Assembly (NCBI RefSeq): GCF_000219215.1
Contig: NC_015723.1
Coordinates: 1,984,001 to 2,048,000, forward strand
From: Cupriavidus necator N-1
GTDB lineage: Bacteria > Pseudomonadota > Gammaproteobacteria > Burkholderiales > Burkholderiaceae
Length of the DNA stretch: 64,000 nt
Direction of reading: 5' to 3'
Part shown: in pieces, positions 8,188 to 17,763 of the stretch
Numbering within the stretch: position 1 is the stretch's first letter
Layout: the number at the start of each line of letters is the position of its first letter
Notes under the pieces: generated by a model
Told to the model about the DNA's origin: nothing
What the model saw: the letters and a program-made list of their open reading frames with translations, nothing else
Database searches by the model: none
Position numbers and translations under genes: made by a program

Positions 8188-9633
8188 ATGCAAGCCGTAG
8201 CCCCCCGCAGCAGCCTCCTTGCCGGTGAGCAGTCCACCGCGCCCACCCGGCCGTACGACCCCGCCTACGATCCCCTGCACACCCCCACCCCCGGTCACGG
8301 CCGCGAATACGCGCCCACCTACTGGATCGGCACCGCGGGCGAACCGCCTGCCGACGACGGCCCGATCACGCATGACATCGACGTCGATGTGGCCATCATC
8401 GGCTCGGGCTTCACCGGCCTGACCTGCGCCATCTTCCTGGCACAGGAATATGGCATCAAGGCCACCGTGCTCGAAGCCAACCGCGTCAGCTGGGGCTGCA
8501 GCACACGCAACGGCGGCCAGGCGCAATGCGCGTCCGGGCGGCTCAAGCGCTCACAGTGGATCCAGCGCTACGGCCTGGACACCGCGCTGCGCCTACATGA
8601 AGAAATCTGCGACGGTATGGAGACCTTCAAGGGCCTGATCCAGGACATCAACTGCGACCCGCAGCCTGGCGGCCACCTGTATATCGCGCACCGCGCCAAG
8701 GTGATGCCGGCGCTGGAGAAGGAAGCCAAGCTCCTGCGCGAAGTCTTCAAGTACGACGCACGGATCATGGACGCCGACACCGTGCGGCGCGAGTATGTCG
8801 ACGACAAGGAAGCCGCGGGCGCCATGCATGAGCCCGAAGGCATCGGCATCCACGCCGGCAAGCTCGCCTTCGGCTACCTGCGCCGCGCGCGCGAGCTGGG
8901 CGCCAAGGTGCATCCGTCCAGCCCGGTGACCGGCTGGGAAACGCGCAACGGCGTGCACTACCTGCGCACCCCCGGCGGCATCGTGCGCGCTCGCGCCGTG
9001 GGCGTGGCCACCGGCGGCTATACCTCGCAAACGCTGCACCGCGAGCTGAAGAACCGGCTGTTCCCGATCCTGTCGAACTCCATCGTCACGCGCCCGCTCA
9101 CGGCCAGCGAACTGGCCGCGTGCAACTTCCGCACCACGCAGGTCATCACTGACACCCGCATCCTGCGCCACTACTACCGCCTGATGCCGGACGGCCGCCT
9201 GCAGATCGGCAGCCGCAGCGCCATCACCGGCAACGACGCACCGCAGGAGCAGTACAAGCAAAAGCTGATCGGCGACATGCACCGCAAGTTCCCTGCGCTG
9301 CAGGGGATCCAGGTCGATTACTCGTGGTGGGGCTGGGTCGATGTCAGCCACGACATGATGCCGCGCATCACCCAGCCGGATCCGGCCCAGTCGATCTACT
9401 ACGCCATGGGCTACGGCGGCAATGGCGTGATGTACTCCGCGCAGGCTGGCAAGCGGCTGGCGGCGTTGATTGCTGGTAAGGCGTCGGCGCTACCGGAGTT
9501 GCCGATCTTTCGCTCGCCGCTACCGTTCCCGAATGTGCGGGAGATGGTGGAGTCGCAGATGTTTGCGCCGTTCCGAAGGATGGGGCAGCGGGTGCTTTAC
9601 CACTGGTATCACTTGAAGGATGACGTGCTTTGA
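8188..9633 (+). CDS. FAD-dependent amine oxidoreductase (DAO / PuuB-like)
   Basis: 481 residues. An N-terminal dinucleotide-binding motif IIGSGFTGLTCAIFLA (about residues 68-83) is followed by SWGCSTRNGGQAQ and C-terminal MGYGGNGVMYSAQAGKRLA, typical of the D-amino acid oxidase family and of gamma-glutamylputrescine oxidase. It would oxidatively deaminate an amine or N-substituted amino acid with FAD and oxygen. The upstream permease and MocR regulator support a role in polyamine or amino-acid use; the exact substrate is unknown. It ends before a REP-like repeat. Confidence 0.86.
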   Translation: MQAVAPRSSLLAGEQSTAPTRPYDPAYDPLHTPTPGHGREYAPTYWIGTAGEPPADDGPITHDIDVDVAIIGSGFTGLTCAIFLAQEYGIKATVLEANRVSWGCSTRNGGQAQCASGRLKRSQWIQRYGLDTALRLHEEICDGMETFKGLIQDINCDPQPGGHLYIAHRAKVMPALEKEAKLLREVFKYDARIMDADTVRREYVDDKEAAGAMHEPEGIGIHAGKLAFGYLRRARELGAKVHPSSPVTGWETRNGVHYLRTPGGIVRARAVGVATGGYTSQTLHRELKNRLFPILSNSIVTRPLTASELAACNFRTTQVITDTRILRHYYRLMPDGRLQIGSRSAITGNDAPQEQYKQKLIGDMHRKFPALQGIQVDYSWWGWVDVSHDMMPRITQPDPAQSIYYAMGYGGNGVMYSAQAGKRLAALIAGKASALPELPIFRSPLPFPNVREMVESQMFAPFRRMGQRVLYHWYHLKDDVL

Positions 9634-9700
9634 GGAATGTGGTCGGGCGGCTGCATCGAGGACGCCGGCAACGCGATAGCAGGCCTTCGCGCACTGCCGG

Positions 9701-9729
9701 TTTGCTCCCCTCTCCCGCCTGCGGGAGAG
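9701..9729. repeat. Left half of a REP-like repeat interrupted by IS110
   Basis: TTTGCTCCCCTCTCCC then GCCTGCGGGAGAG reproduces the first half of the repeat seen whole at 37991-38047 (read on the opposite strand). The copy stops at the AG at 9728-9729, where the IS110 sequence begins. The second half resumes at 11311. Confidence 0.85.
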
Positions 9730-9779
9730 TCCCCCGCATGCGGCCCATGCCGGCTTGCCCCAGGAACCGGTCGTATAGT

Positions 9780-9930
9780 GGTTGATACTCGGCCTTGACG
9801 CGCAGTGTGGCCGCGTCCCCTCTGGTGCACTTCTTGTTGCCCGTGGGAGAGACTGGCTCCGGCAGACAGCATTGGGCTTGATTGGTGAGCGTCGTTAGCT
9901 TCCCGCTGGGTAGGTTTGTTTCCATTTTTG
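9780..9930 (+). ncRNA. Candidate bridge RNA (seekRNA) region of the IS110 element
   Basis: The non-coding left end lies upstream of the recombinase. It contains short stretches that fit guide segments. GTGGGAGAG (9843-9851) matches the left target GCGGGAGAG (9721-9729) at 8 of 9 bases. CCCCTCT (9817-9823) is complementary to AGAGGGG of the rebuilt target. CTGGGTAG (9906-9913) is identical to the right end of the element (11305-11312). The RNA ends and fold are not determined. The role is inferred from known IS621-type elements. Confidence 0.55.
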
Positions 9931-9981
9931 TGTCTGCCGGGCACGTTGGCGCCGATCCTTCCCAAGAAGAGGAGGCCGCAG

Positions 9982-11295
9982 ATGAAAACGCTACCGGTAT
10001 TGGATGACCGGGCCACCGGCATCGACGTGGGCAGCGAGAAGTTGCACGTGTCCATCGCGGGTGACACGCCGCGGGTCTTTGGCACCATGACCCAAGACGT
10101 GTCGACGCTGATCGACTGGCTGCGGGACCAAGGCGTGCGCTCAGTTGCCATGGAGGCGACCGGCGTGTACTGGCTGTACCTGTACGGTGCGCTGGAGGCC
10201 GCCGGCATCACGGTCCTGGTGGTCAATGGCCGGCAGGTGCGCAACCTGCCCGGACGCAAGACCGATATGGCCGACTGCCAGTGGCTGGCCACACTGCATG
10301 CGCACGGCCTGCTGCACTCCGGCTTCGTGCCCCCGGCCGAAATCCGGCAACTGCAGGACTATCTGCGCTTGCGCCAAGATCACATCACGCTGGCGGCCAG
10401 CCACGTGCAGCACATGCAAAAGGCGCTCGAGCGCATGAACGTCAAGTTCCATGCGGTCATCAGCGACCTCACCGGCGTCAGCGGGCTCAAGGTCATCGAC
10501 GCCATCCTGGCTGGCCGGCGCGACCCCGCTGACCTGCTGACGCTATGCGACGCACAAATCCGCAAGCACAAGGGCGATCGGGTCAAGGAATCGCTACGCG
10601 GCATGTGGAAGGACGAACACCTGTTTGCCCTGCGCCAGGCCTTACAGAGCTGGCAGCACTACCAAAGCCAGATCAGCGAATGCGATCGCGCCATCGAACA
10701 GGTGCTACGCGCACTAAGCGGTCCACCCCGCGACGACGACCCGGCCTCGCCGGCCAAGCCGGGCGGCACGCATACGCCCAAGATCGACGGCCTGCACCGC
10801 ATGCTGCTGCAGCTGTGTGGCGGCAATGATCCCACCCAACTGCCGGGGCTCGCCGACTACTCGCTGCTGCTCGTGATCGGTGAGGTCGGCACCGATCTGA
10901 GCCGGTGGCCCACCGCCAAGCACTTCACCGCCTGGACCGGGCTCGCGCCGGGCTCCCACCAGAGCGGCAAGCGCCGCTCCCAGCAATCGCGCCACCGCAA
11001 CCGTACCGGCCAACTGTTCTGCACCATGGCCCGTAGCCTGGCCAACAGCGTTGACAAGGCCCTGGGCGGCTTCTATCACCGCCTCAAGGCCCGCCGCGGC
11101 GGCCTCATCGCCAACAAAGCGCTCGCGCGCAAGCTCGCTGCCTTGTTCTGGCAGACTATGGTCAAAGGCTCGGACTACGTCGAACACGGTCTGCGCTACT
11201 ACCAGAGCCGTACCGCACAGTCCGAGCAACGCGTGCTACGCAAGCTCGCGCAGAAACATGGCCTTGATCTGGTGCCAGCAAAAACAATGGGTTAG
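9982..11295 (+). CDS. IS110-family transposase (DEDD recombinase)
   Basis: 437 residues from ATG 9982, with AGGAGG upstream. The N-terminal RuvC-like DEDD domain shows GIDVGSEKLH (D), SVAMEATGVYW (E) and KTDMADCQW (D, D). The C-terminal Tnp_20 domain shows VIGEVGTDLSRWPTAKHFTA followed by GLAPGSHQSGKRRSQQSR with the candidate serine nucleophile. This recombinase moves the element through a circular intermediate, guided by a bridge RNA in studied relatives. The gene appears intact. It is only distantly related to the IS1111-type transposase at 18957. Confidence 0.95.
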   Translation: MKTLPVLDDRATGIDVGSEKLHVSIAGDTPRVFGTMTQDVSTLIDWLRDQGVRSVAMEATGVYWLYLYGALEAAGITVLVVNGRQVRNLPGRKTDMADCQWLATLHAHGLLHSGFVPPAEIRQLQDYLRLRQDHITLAASHVQHMQKALERMNVKFHAVISDLTGVSGLKVIDAILAGRRDPADLLTLCDAQIRKHKGDRVKESLRGMWKDEHLFALRQALQSWQHYQSQISECDRAIEQVLRALSGPPRDDDPASPAKPGGTHTPKIDGLHRMLLQLCGGNDPTQLPGLADYSLLLVIGEVGTDLSRWPTAKHFTAWTGLAPGSHQSGKRRSQQSRHRNRTGQLFCTMARSLANSVDKALGGFYHRLKARRGGLIANKALARKLAALFWQTMVKGSDYVEHGLRYYQSRTAQSEQRVLRKLAQKHGLDLVPAKTMG

Positions 11296-11310
11296 CGATG
11301 GTTCCTGGGT

Positions 11311-11422
11311 AGGGGCCGGGGGAGAGGGCAGGCGCATGGCCAGCATCTGGGCGCCCCACTCCGCAGAGACGCCTGCCCTCTCCCCCGCCCCTCTCCCATA
11401 AATGGGAGAGGGGAGCAAACCG
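11311..11422. repeat. Right half of the split REP plus an inverted second copy
   Basis: From 11311 the sequence AGGGGCCGGGGGAGAGGGC completes the repeat begun at 9701. After a spacer of about 35 bp comes a full copy in the opposite direction (about 11371-11422), containing CCCCTCTCCC, a TATAAAT-like loop region and GGGAGAGGGG, then AGCAAAC. Before the IS arrived the two copies formed a head-to-head inverted pair, similar in layout to enterobacterial BIMEs. The hairpin could also terminate transcription. Confidence 0.75.
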
Positions 11423-11574
11423 GCAGCGCCTCCCATCCTTGTCGGACCCCCACCGACACCCAAACCGGACCCCGCCGCCTCCACAGCCAGCACAGCGCCG
11501 CAGTATGATTCCCAAGTCTCCCGCCCCGGGAGCATCGCGGCCGCCCGCTGGCCGCAGTGCATCAGGAGGCACGC

Positions 11575-12696
11575 TTGGACCCAGCCCGGCCCCCGCAGGC
11601 TGAACCCACCCCCGCCGGCGACCTGATCGTCGCCCGCCCGGAGGGCCTGTATTGCCCACCGGGCGACTTTTATATCGATCCCTGGCGCCCGGTCGAGCGC
11701 GCCGTCATCACCCATGCCCACTCTGACCACGCCCGTTTCGGCCACGCCCATTACCTGTGTGCGGAACCCGGCCGCGGCGTATTGCTGGCGCGCCTGCCCG
11801 GCATCGACCTCAATACCCTGCCCTACGGCAAGCGCATCCGCCACCACGGCGTCACGCTGAGCCTGCATCCGGCCGGCCATGTGCTGGGCTCGGCCCAGTT
11901 GCGCGTGGAATACGGCGGGCAGGTCTGGGTCGCCTCCGGCGACTACAAGCTCGAAGCCGACGGCACCTGCGACCCGTTCGAGCCGGTGCCGTGCGATACC
12001 TTCATCACCGAAAGCACCTTCGGCCTGCCGATCTACCGTTGGCCGCCGCAGGCCGCGCTGATGGCGGAGATCTTCCACTGGTGGCAAACCAACGCGCAGG
12101 CCGGCCGCGCCAGCATCGTCTACGCCTACACCTTCGGCAAGGCCCAGCGCATCCTGCACGGCCTGCTGCGCCATGCCGGCGCCGACGGCATGCCGGGCCC
12201 GGTGATCGTGCACGGCGCGCTGACCACGCTCAATGCGGCCTATGCCGAAGCCGGCGTGGCGCTGCCGCCGATGGCACTGGCTTCAGATTTGCCGCCGCGG
12301 AGCCCGCTGCTGCACCAGGCGCTGGTGGTGGCGCCGCCTTCGGCGCAGCGCTCACCATGGCTGCGGCGCTTTGGCGATGCGTCCGACGCCTTTGCCAGCG
12401 GCTGGATGCAGTTGCGCGGCACGCGCCGGCGCCGCGGTGTCGATCGCGGCTTTGCGCTGTCCGATCACGCGGACTGGCCGGGACTGCTCAGCGCCATCGA
12501 GGGAACTGGAGCCGGGCGCATCATCGTGACCCACGGCAATGTGCCGGTGATGGTGCGCTACCTGAACGAACGCGGCTGGCAAGCACAGGCGTTCGAGACC
12601 GAATACGGCGACGACGACGAATCCGCGCGCAACGAAGCGCAGTCGGCGGACACCGAAGAGAAGCCAGACGCCGGCAACGAAGAGCCCGCGCCATGA
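11575..12696 (+). CDS. Ligase-associated DNA exonuclease (metallo-beta-lactamase/beta-CASP fold)
   Basis: 373 residues from a TTG at 11575, chosen because AGGAGG lies 5 nt upstream; an in-frame GTG at 11557 precedes that site. The metal-binding motif is THAHSDHARFG (HxHxDH), followed by HPAGHVLGSAQL, SGDYK and a late HGN. It belongs to the Artemis/SNM1-like exonucleases encoded with ligase and Lhr in many bacteria. It is the first of four genes joined by 4-bp ATGA overlaps and would trim DNA ends for the ligase. The acidic tail after residue ~345 is probably disordered. Confidence 0.9.
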   Translation: MDPARPPQAEPTPAGDLIVARPEGLYCPPGDFYIDPWRPVERAVITHAHSDHARFGHAHYLCAEPGRGVLLARLPGIDLNTLPYGKRIRHHGVTLSLHPAGHVLGSAQLRVEYGGQVWVASGDYKLEADGTCDPFEPVPCDTFITESTFGLPIYRWPPQAALMAEIFHWWQTNAQAGRASIVYAYTFGKAQRILHGLLRHAGADGMPGPVIVHGALTTLNAAYAEAGVALPPMALASDLPPRSPLLHQALVVAPPSAQRSPWLRRFGDASDAFASGWMQLRGTRRRRGVDRGFALSDHADWPGLLSAIEGTGAGRIIVTHGNVPVMVRYLNERGWQAQAFETEYGDDDESARNEAQSADTEEKPDAGNEEPAP

Positions 12697-14366
12697 AAGC
12701 CTTCGCCGACCTCTACGCCGCGCTCGACGGCACCACCTCGACCAAGGCCCGCCTCGCCGCGCTGATCGACTACCTGCGCGTGGCGCCGCCGGAAGACGCC
12801 GCCTGGGCGGTCTATTTCCTCGCCGGCGGCAAGCCGCGCCAGATCGTGCCGGTCTCGCTGCTGCGCGAACTGGCGCGCCAAGCCGCCGAGCTGCCCGACT
12901 GGCTGTTCGAGGAAAGCTACCAGGCCGTCGGCGATCTCGCCGAGACCATCGCCCTGCTGCTGCCCGAGCCAATGGACGCCGACCACGCCGGCCTGGCCGA
13001 ATGGGTCGAACAGCGGCTACTGCCGCTGCGCGGCCTGCCGCCCGAAGCGCTGATGCCGCGTCTCGATGCGCTGTGGCGGCCGCTCGACGCGCACGGCCGG
13101 CTGGTCCTGTTCAAGCTGATCACCGGCGCCTTCCGCGTGGGCGTATCGCGGCTGCTAGTGACGCGCGCGCTCGGTGAAGTGGCCGGTATCGACCCCAAGC
13201 GCGTGGCCGAGCGCATGGTCGGCTACACCGACCTGTCCGCGCGTCCCGATGCCGCGCACTTCCTGGCACTGATCGCACCGGAAGGCGACGACCACCGCGA
13301 ACTGCGCGGGGGCGGCCAGCCCTACCCATTCTTCCTCGCGCATCCGCTGCAGGCGCCGCTCGAAGAGTTCGATAGCGTCTTGGGCACCACGGAAAACTGG
13401 CTGGTCGAATGGAAATGGGACGGCATCCGCGCACAACTGGTCCGTCGCGGCGGCCAGGCCTGGCTGTGGTCGCGTGGCGAGGAACTGATCACCGAACGCT
13501 TTCCGGAAATCCTGGAAGCGGCCGGGCAACTGCCGGACGGCACCGTGCTCGACGGCGAGATCGTGGTCTGGCAACAGGGCCGCGTGCAGCCCTTCGCGCT
13601 GCTGCAGCAGCGCATCGGCCGCAAGACGCTGAGCGCGAAGCTGCTGCGCGAGGCGCCTGCCATCCTGATGGCCTATGACCTGCTCGAATGGCACGGCGCT
13701 GACTGGCGCACCCGACCAGAGGCCGAGCGTCGCGCGCGACTGGAACAAGTGGTGGCGGACTACGTCCACCCTTCGCTCGAACTCAGCCCGCTGGTGGAGG
13801 CCGAGAGCTGGGAACACTTCGCGCGGCTGCGCGATGCCTCACGCGAACTCGGCGTCGAAGGTTTCATGCTGAAGGCCGCCAGCGCGGCCTACGGCGCGGG
13901 CCGCACCAAGGACGTAGGCATCTGGTGGAAGTGGAAGATCGACCCCTACTCGGTCGATGCGGTGCTGGTCTACGCGCAGCGCGGGCACGGCCGCCGCGCC
14001 AGCCTCTATACCGACTTTACCTTCGCGGTCTGGAACGCCCCGCCCGGCACGCCCGGCCGCGCGCTGGTGCCGTTCGCCAAGGCATATTCCGGCCTGACCG
14101 ATGAAGAGATGCGCGCGGTCGACGCGATCGTGCGCCGGACCACGGTAGAGAAATTCGGCCCGGTGCGCAGCGTGGAGCCCACGCAGGTATTCGAGCTCGG
14201 CTTCGAGGGCATCGCCCGCAGCGGCCGGCACAAGAGCGGCATTGCGGTGCGCTTTCCGCGCATGCTGCGCTGGCGCACCGACAAGCCAATCGAAGAAGCC
14301 GATACGCTGGCCACGCTGGAAGCGATGCTGCCGGGCGCCGCCGCGCCGCGGGAGGATGCGGCATGA
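12693..14366 (+). CDS. ATP-dependent DNA ligase (LigB/Lig C-like, repair operon)
   Basis: 557 residues. The ATG at 12693 overlaps the exonuclease stop by 4 bp. The adenylation site is [10 protein letters not shown] with catalytic K241. Later nucleotidyltransferase motifs include [15 protein letters not shown] and WWKWKIDP, followed by an OB-fold. An N-terminal helical DNA-binding domain (residues 1-200) resembles that of archaeal and eukaryotic ligase I. It seals nicks using ATP and is separate from the NAD-dependent LigA. It works in a unit with the exonuclease upstream and the helicase downstream. Confidence 0.93.
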   Translation: MKAFADLYAALDGTTSTKARLAALIDYLRVAPPEDAAWAVYFLAGGKPRQIVPVSLLRELARQAAELPDWLFEESYQAVGDLAETIALLLPEPMDADHAGLAEWVEQRLLPLRGLPPEALMPRLDALWRPLDAHGRLVLFKLITGAFRVGVSRLLVTRALGEVAGIDPKRVAERMVGYTDLSARPDAAHFLALIAPEGDDHRELRGGGQPYPFFLAHPLQAPLEEFDSVLGTTENWLVEWKWDGIRAQLVRRGGQAWLWSRGEELITERFPEILEAAGQLPDGTVLDGEIVVWQQGRVQPFALLQQRIGRKTLSAKLLREAPAILMAYDLLEWHGADWRTRPEAERRARLEQVVADYVHPSLELSPLVEAESWEHFARLRDASRELGVEGFMLKAASAAYGAGRTKDVGIWWKWKIDPYSVDAVLVYAQRGHGRRASLYTDFTFAVWNAPPGTPGRALVPFAKAYSGLTDEEMRAVDAIVRRTTVEKFGPVRSVEPTQVFELGFEGIARSGRHKSGIAVRFPRMLRWRTDKPIEEADTLATLEAMLPGAAAPREDAA

Positions 14367-17050
14367 GTCCGCCGCGCGCCGCGCGCAAGCCGGCGGAAGA
14401 CACCGCTACCGAACCTCTGGCCGTCGCGCAGGGCCTGTCGGCGCTGTTCGACGCGCGCGGCTGGCAACCATTCGCCTTCCAGCGCGAGGTGTGGACCGCG
14501 ATCGCGCGCGGCCAGAGCGGGCTGCTGCATGCCACCACCGGTACCGGCAAGACTTATGCGGCATGGCTGGGCGCGCTGATGGCGTTCGGCACGACGCGCG
14601 CGGCGCCGTCCCACGACAAACCCGCGCCGCCGCTGACGGTGCTGTGGCTCACGCCGATGCGCGCCCTCGCCGCCGACACCACGCGCGCCTTGCAGGCGCC
14701 GCTGGCCGAGCTGGACCTCGACTGGACCGTGGCGCTGCGCACCGGCGATACCGGCAGCGCCGAGCGCGCCGCACAGCAGCGTCGGCTGCCGACCACGCTG
14801 GTCACCACGCCCGAAAGCCTGACGCTGATGCTGACACGCGCCGATGCCCAGGAGACCCTGCGGCGCGTGCGCATGGTGGTGGTCGACGAATGGCACGAAC
14901 TGCTCGGCAACAAGCGCGGCGTGCAGGTGCAGCTGGCGCTGGCGCGGCTGCGGCAGTGGCAGCCGGCGCTGATGGTGTGGGGGCTGTCGGCCACGCTCGG
15001 CAACCTGCCGCATGCGGCCGACGTGCTTCTGTCCGGCGTGCCCGAGGAGCAGCGCGTGCTGGTGCACGGGCATACGCCCAAGAAACTGGTGATCGACACG
15101 CTGCTGCCCAACAACGCCAGCCGCTTCCCGTTTGCCGGCCACCTGGGCCTGTCGATGCTTCCTCATGTCGTTGAAGAGCTGGCGCACAGCGGCACCACGC
15201 TGGTGTTCCTCAACACCCGCTCCCAGGCCGAGCTGTGGTACCAGGCGCTGCTCGACGCGCGCCCGGACTGGGCCGGCGAGATCGCGCTGCACCACGGCTC
15301 GCTTGATCGTGGCGTGCGTGAATGGGTCGAACTGAACCTGAAGAACGGGATGTTGCGCGCGGTGGTATGCACCTCCAGCCTCGACCTTGGCGTGGACTTC
15401 CTGCCGGTTGAGCGCGTGCTGCAAGTCGGCTCGCCCAAGGGCGTGGCGCGGCTGCTGCAGCGTGCGGGCCGCTCCGGCCACGCGCCGGGCCGCGCTTCGC
15501 GCGTGACGGTGGTACCCACGCACAGCCTGGAACTGGTCGAAGCGGTGGCCGCGCGGCATGCGGTACAGGCCGGCCGCATCGAAGCGCGCGAGTCGCCCGA
15601 CAAGCCGCTCGACGTGCTGGTGCAGCACCTGGTGACGGTGGCGCTCGGCGGCGGCTTCCGCCCGGAAGCGCTGCTGGCCGAGGTGCGCTCGGCGTGGGCC
15701 TACCGCAACCTGACTGACGAGGAGTGGCAGTGGTGCCTGGACTTTGTGCGCCAGGGCGGCGCCACGCTGTCGGCCTATCCGGACTTCCGCCGCGCGGTGC
15801 CGGACGAGGCAGGCGTCTGGCGCGTGCCGGACGTGGGGCTGGCGCGGCGCCACCGCATGAGCGTGGGCACAATCGTCAGCGACGCCGCCATGCAGGTGCG
15901 CTACTGGAGCCGCGCGGGCAGCGGCGGCGCCTCGCTCGGCTCGGTCGAGGAAGGCTTTATCGCACGGCTGGCGCCGGGCGACTGCTTCCTGTTCGGCGGG
16001 CGCTTGCTGGAACTGGTGCGGGTGCAGGAGATGACCGCCTACGTGCGGCGCGCTACCGGCAAGCGCCCGGTGGTGCCACGCTGGAATGGCGGCAAGATGC
16101 CGATGTCGACCGAACTGGCCGAAGCCGTGATTGATACGCTTGAAGCCGCCGCCGCGGGCCGGCTCGATCCGCGCACCACGCCGGAGCTGCCGCTGATCCA
16201 GCCGCTGGTGGATCTGCAGGCGCAATGGTCGGCCCTGCCCACCCGCCAGACGTTGCTGGCCGAATCGCTGCACTCGCGTGAGGGCTGGCATCTGTTCCTG
16301 TACCCGTTCGCCGGCCGCTCGGTCCATCTGGGGCTGGGCAGCCTGCTGGCGTGGCGGCTGGGGCAGAAGGTACCGGCCACGTTCTCGGTCGCGGTCAACG
16401 ACTACGGGCTCGAGTTGCTGGCGTCGGCGCCGCTGGACTGGGCCCACTGGCTGCCGCAGGTGCTGGCCGAGGAGCGCCAGCGCGACCTGGCCGCCGACGT
16501 ACTGGGCAGCCTCAATGCGGGCGAGCTGTCGCTGCGGCGCTTCCGCGAGATCGCGCGCATTGCCGGGCTGATCTTCCAGGGCTATCCCGGCGCACCCAAG
16601 AGCGCGCGCCAGTTGCAGGCCTCGTCGAGCCTGTTCTACGAGGTGTTCCGCAAGCACGACCCCCGCAACCTGCTGCTGGGCCAGGCCGAGCGCGAGGTGC
16701 TGATGCAGGAGCTGGATGCGCACCGGCTCGCCGATACGCTGGAGCGCCTGTCGGCGCTGAAGCTCGACCTGCATGAACTGAAGCGGCCCACGCCGCTGTC
16801 CTTCCCGCTGGTGGTGGAATTTCTGCGCGAGAAGCTGAGCACCGAGAAGCTGGCCGACCGCATCGCCCGCATGCTGGCCGACCTGGAACTGGCGGCAGGT
16901 CCGGAGCCAGGCGAAGCGGAAAGCATGCCGGCCGAGGCAGTGGCGCAAGCCGCCAGATTCGGCATGGCCGACCACGCCGGCCCGTCCGGGCGCACGCCGC
17001 GCAAGCCGCGCCGCGTGCGCAAGCCTTCGAAGCCGTTGCCGCTGCTATGA
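14363..17050 (+). CDS. Ligase-associated DEXH helicase (Lhr family)
   Basis: 895 residues, overlapping the ligase stop by ATGA. Helicase motifs run in order: Q-type opening [11 protein letters not shown], Walker [30 protein letters not shown] (DEWH box), GLSATLG, then RecA2 motifs [31 protein letters not shown] and QRAGRSGH. A long C-terminal winged-helix and Lhr-core region follows. Lhr-core proteins translocate 3'-5' on DNA and unwind RNA:DNA hybrids. The length fits the short Lhr-core form rather than the ~1500-residue long form. The operon indicates a DNA repair role. Confidence 0.94.
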   Translation: MSPPRAARKPAEDTATEPLAVAQGLSALFDARGWQPFAFQREVWTAIARGQSGLLHATTGTGKTYAAWLGALMAFGTTRAAPSHDKPAPPLTVLWLTPMRALAADTTRALQAPLAELDLDWTVALRTGDTGSAERAAQQRRLPTTLVTTPESLTLMLTRADAQETLRRVRMVVVDEWHELLGNKRGVQVQLALARLRQWQPALMVWGLSATLGNLPHAADVLLSGVPEEQRVLVHGHTPKKLVIDTLLPNNASRFPFAGHLGLSMLPHVVEELAHSGTTLVFLNTRSQAELWYQALLDARPDWAGEIALHHGSLDRGVREWVELNLKNGMLRAVVCTSSLDLGVDFLPVERVLQVGSPKGVARLLQRAGRSGHAPGRASRVTVVPTHSLELVEAVAARHAVQAGRIEARESPDKPLDVLVQHLVTVALGGGFRPEALLAEVRSAWAYRNLTDEEWQWCLDFVRQGGATLSAYPDFRRAVPDEAGVWRVPDVGLARRHRMSVGTIVSDAAMQVRYWSRAGSGGASLGSVEEGFIARLAPGDCFLFGGRLLELVRVQEMTAYVRRATGKRPVVPRWNGGKMPMSTELAEAVIDTLEAAAAGRLDPRTTPELPLIQPLVDLQAQWSALPTRQTLLAESLHSREGWHLFLYPFAGRSVHLGLGSLLAWRLGQKVPATFSVAVNDYGLELLASAPLDWAHWLPQVLAEERQRDLAADVLGSLNAGELSLRRFREIARIAGLIFQGYPGAPKSARQLQASSSLFYEVFRKHDPRNLLLGQAEREVLMQELDAHRLADTLERLSALKLDLHELKRPTPLSFPLVVEFLREKLSTEKLADRIARMLADLELAAGPEPGEAESMPAEAVAQAARFGMADHAGPSGRTPRKPRRVRKPSKPLPLL

Positions 17051-17763
17051 AACCGGATGCCCGCACATTGGAAGCGCACGGCGCGTTCGCCGTGACGGCC
17101 GTCGGCGAGACGTTGTGGCTGCTGCCCGAGCATGCGATCTGGTGGCCTGCGGCAGGCATGCTGATGGTGGCGGATGTCCATTTCGGCAAGGCCGCGGCGT
17201 TCCGTGCGCTGGGGCAGCCGGTGCCGCACGGCACCACCGGCGACAACCTGGCGCTGCTGACACGGCTGACCCGGCAACTGCCAGTGGATGAGCTGGTCTT
17301 CCTCGGCGACTTCCTGCACGCGCGTGCCGCCCGTACGCAGGCGGTGCTACGGGCGCTGGACGACTGGCGTCACAGCCTGCTGCCGCAGGTCTGCTGCACG
17401 CTGGTGCGCGGCAACCATGATGCGCGCGCCGGCGACCCGCCTGAGTCCCTCGACATCTCCGTGGTGACCGAGCCCGCCGTGGCGGGCCCCTTCGCGCTAT
17501 GTCATATGCCCGGCGCTTCTGCACAGGGCTATGTACTGGCCGGCCACCTGCATCCGGCCTGCCGCCTGCGCGGCGCTGGCGCAGACAGCCTGCGCCTGCC
17601 CTGCTTCCTGTTCGGCCCGCACGGCGCCATTCTGCCCGCCTTTGGTGCCTTCACCGGCCACGCCACCGTTCGGCCGCAACCGGACGAGCACGCCTATGTG
17701 GTCGGCGGCGGCCGGGTCTGGCCTGTTGGGCCTGCCAGACGTCCGGCTCAGAACAGCGTATAG
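17047..17763 (+). CDS. pdeM: Ligase-associated DNA damage response phosphoesterase PdeM
   Basis: 238 residues, the last gene of the repair operon; its ATG overlaps the Lhr stop by 4 bp. Metallophosphoesterase motifs are all present: DVHFGK, FLGDFLH, RGNHDA and GHLHP. It belongs to the PdeM type found only with the exonuclease-ligase-Lhr set. It is expected to be a Mn/Fe-dependent DNA phosphoesterase or endonuclease. Its 3' end overlaps the convergent SDR gene by 16 bp. Confidence 0.9.
   Translation: MKPDARTLEAHGAFAVTAVGETLWLLPEHAIWWPAAGMLMVADVHFGKAAAFRALGQPVPHGTTGDNLALLTRLTRQLPVDELVFLGDFLHARAARTQAVLRALDDWRHSLLPQVCCTLVRGNHDARAGDPPESLDISVVTEPAVAGPFALCHMPGASAQGYVLAGHLHPACRLRGAGADSLRLPCFLFGPHGAILPAFGAFTGHATVRPQPDEHAYVVGGGRVWPVGPARRPAQNSV

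Larger units (their letters stand above)
9730..11310 (+). mobile_element. IS110-family insertion sequence (IS110 group)
   Basis: The element spans about 1.58 kb between two halves of one REP-like repeat. The dinucleotide AG flanks it on both sides (9728-9729 and 11311-11312). Removing the element plus one AG restores the uninterrupted repeat as seen at 37991-38047. It has 252 bp of non-coding DNA before the recombinase gene and only about 15 bp after it, the layout of IS110-group elements whose bridge RNA comes from the left end. There are no terminal inverted repeats and no longer target duplication, as usual for this family. Confidence 0.88.

Noticed and set aside
11757..14366. An N-terminally extended 869-residue DNA ligase
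   Set aside because: The extra ~310 residues overlap the exonuclease in another frame and have shadow-frame composition; ATG 12693 gives the 4-bp overlap seen at the other gene junctions.
14006..16975. A 989-codon minus-strand open frame opposite the ligase and Lhr genes
   Set aside because: Its product is histidine/glutamine/arginine-rich low-complexity sequence, a mirror of GC-rich coding DNA; the plus strand has clear helicase and ligase motifs.
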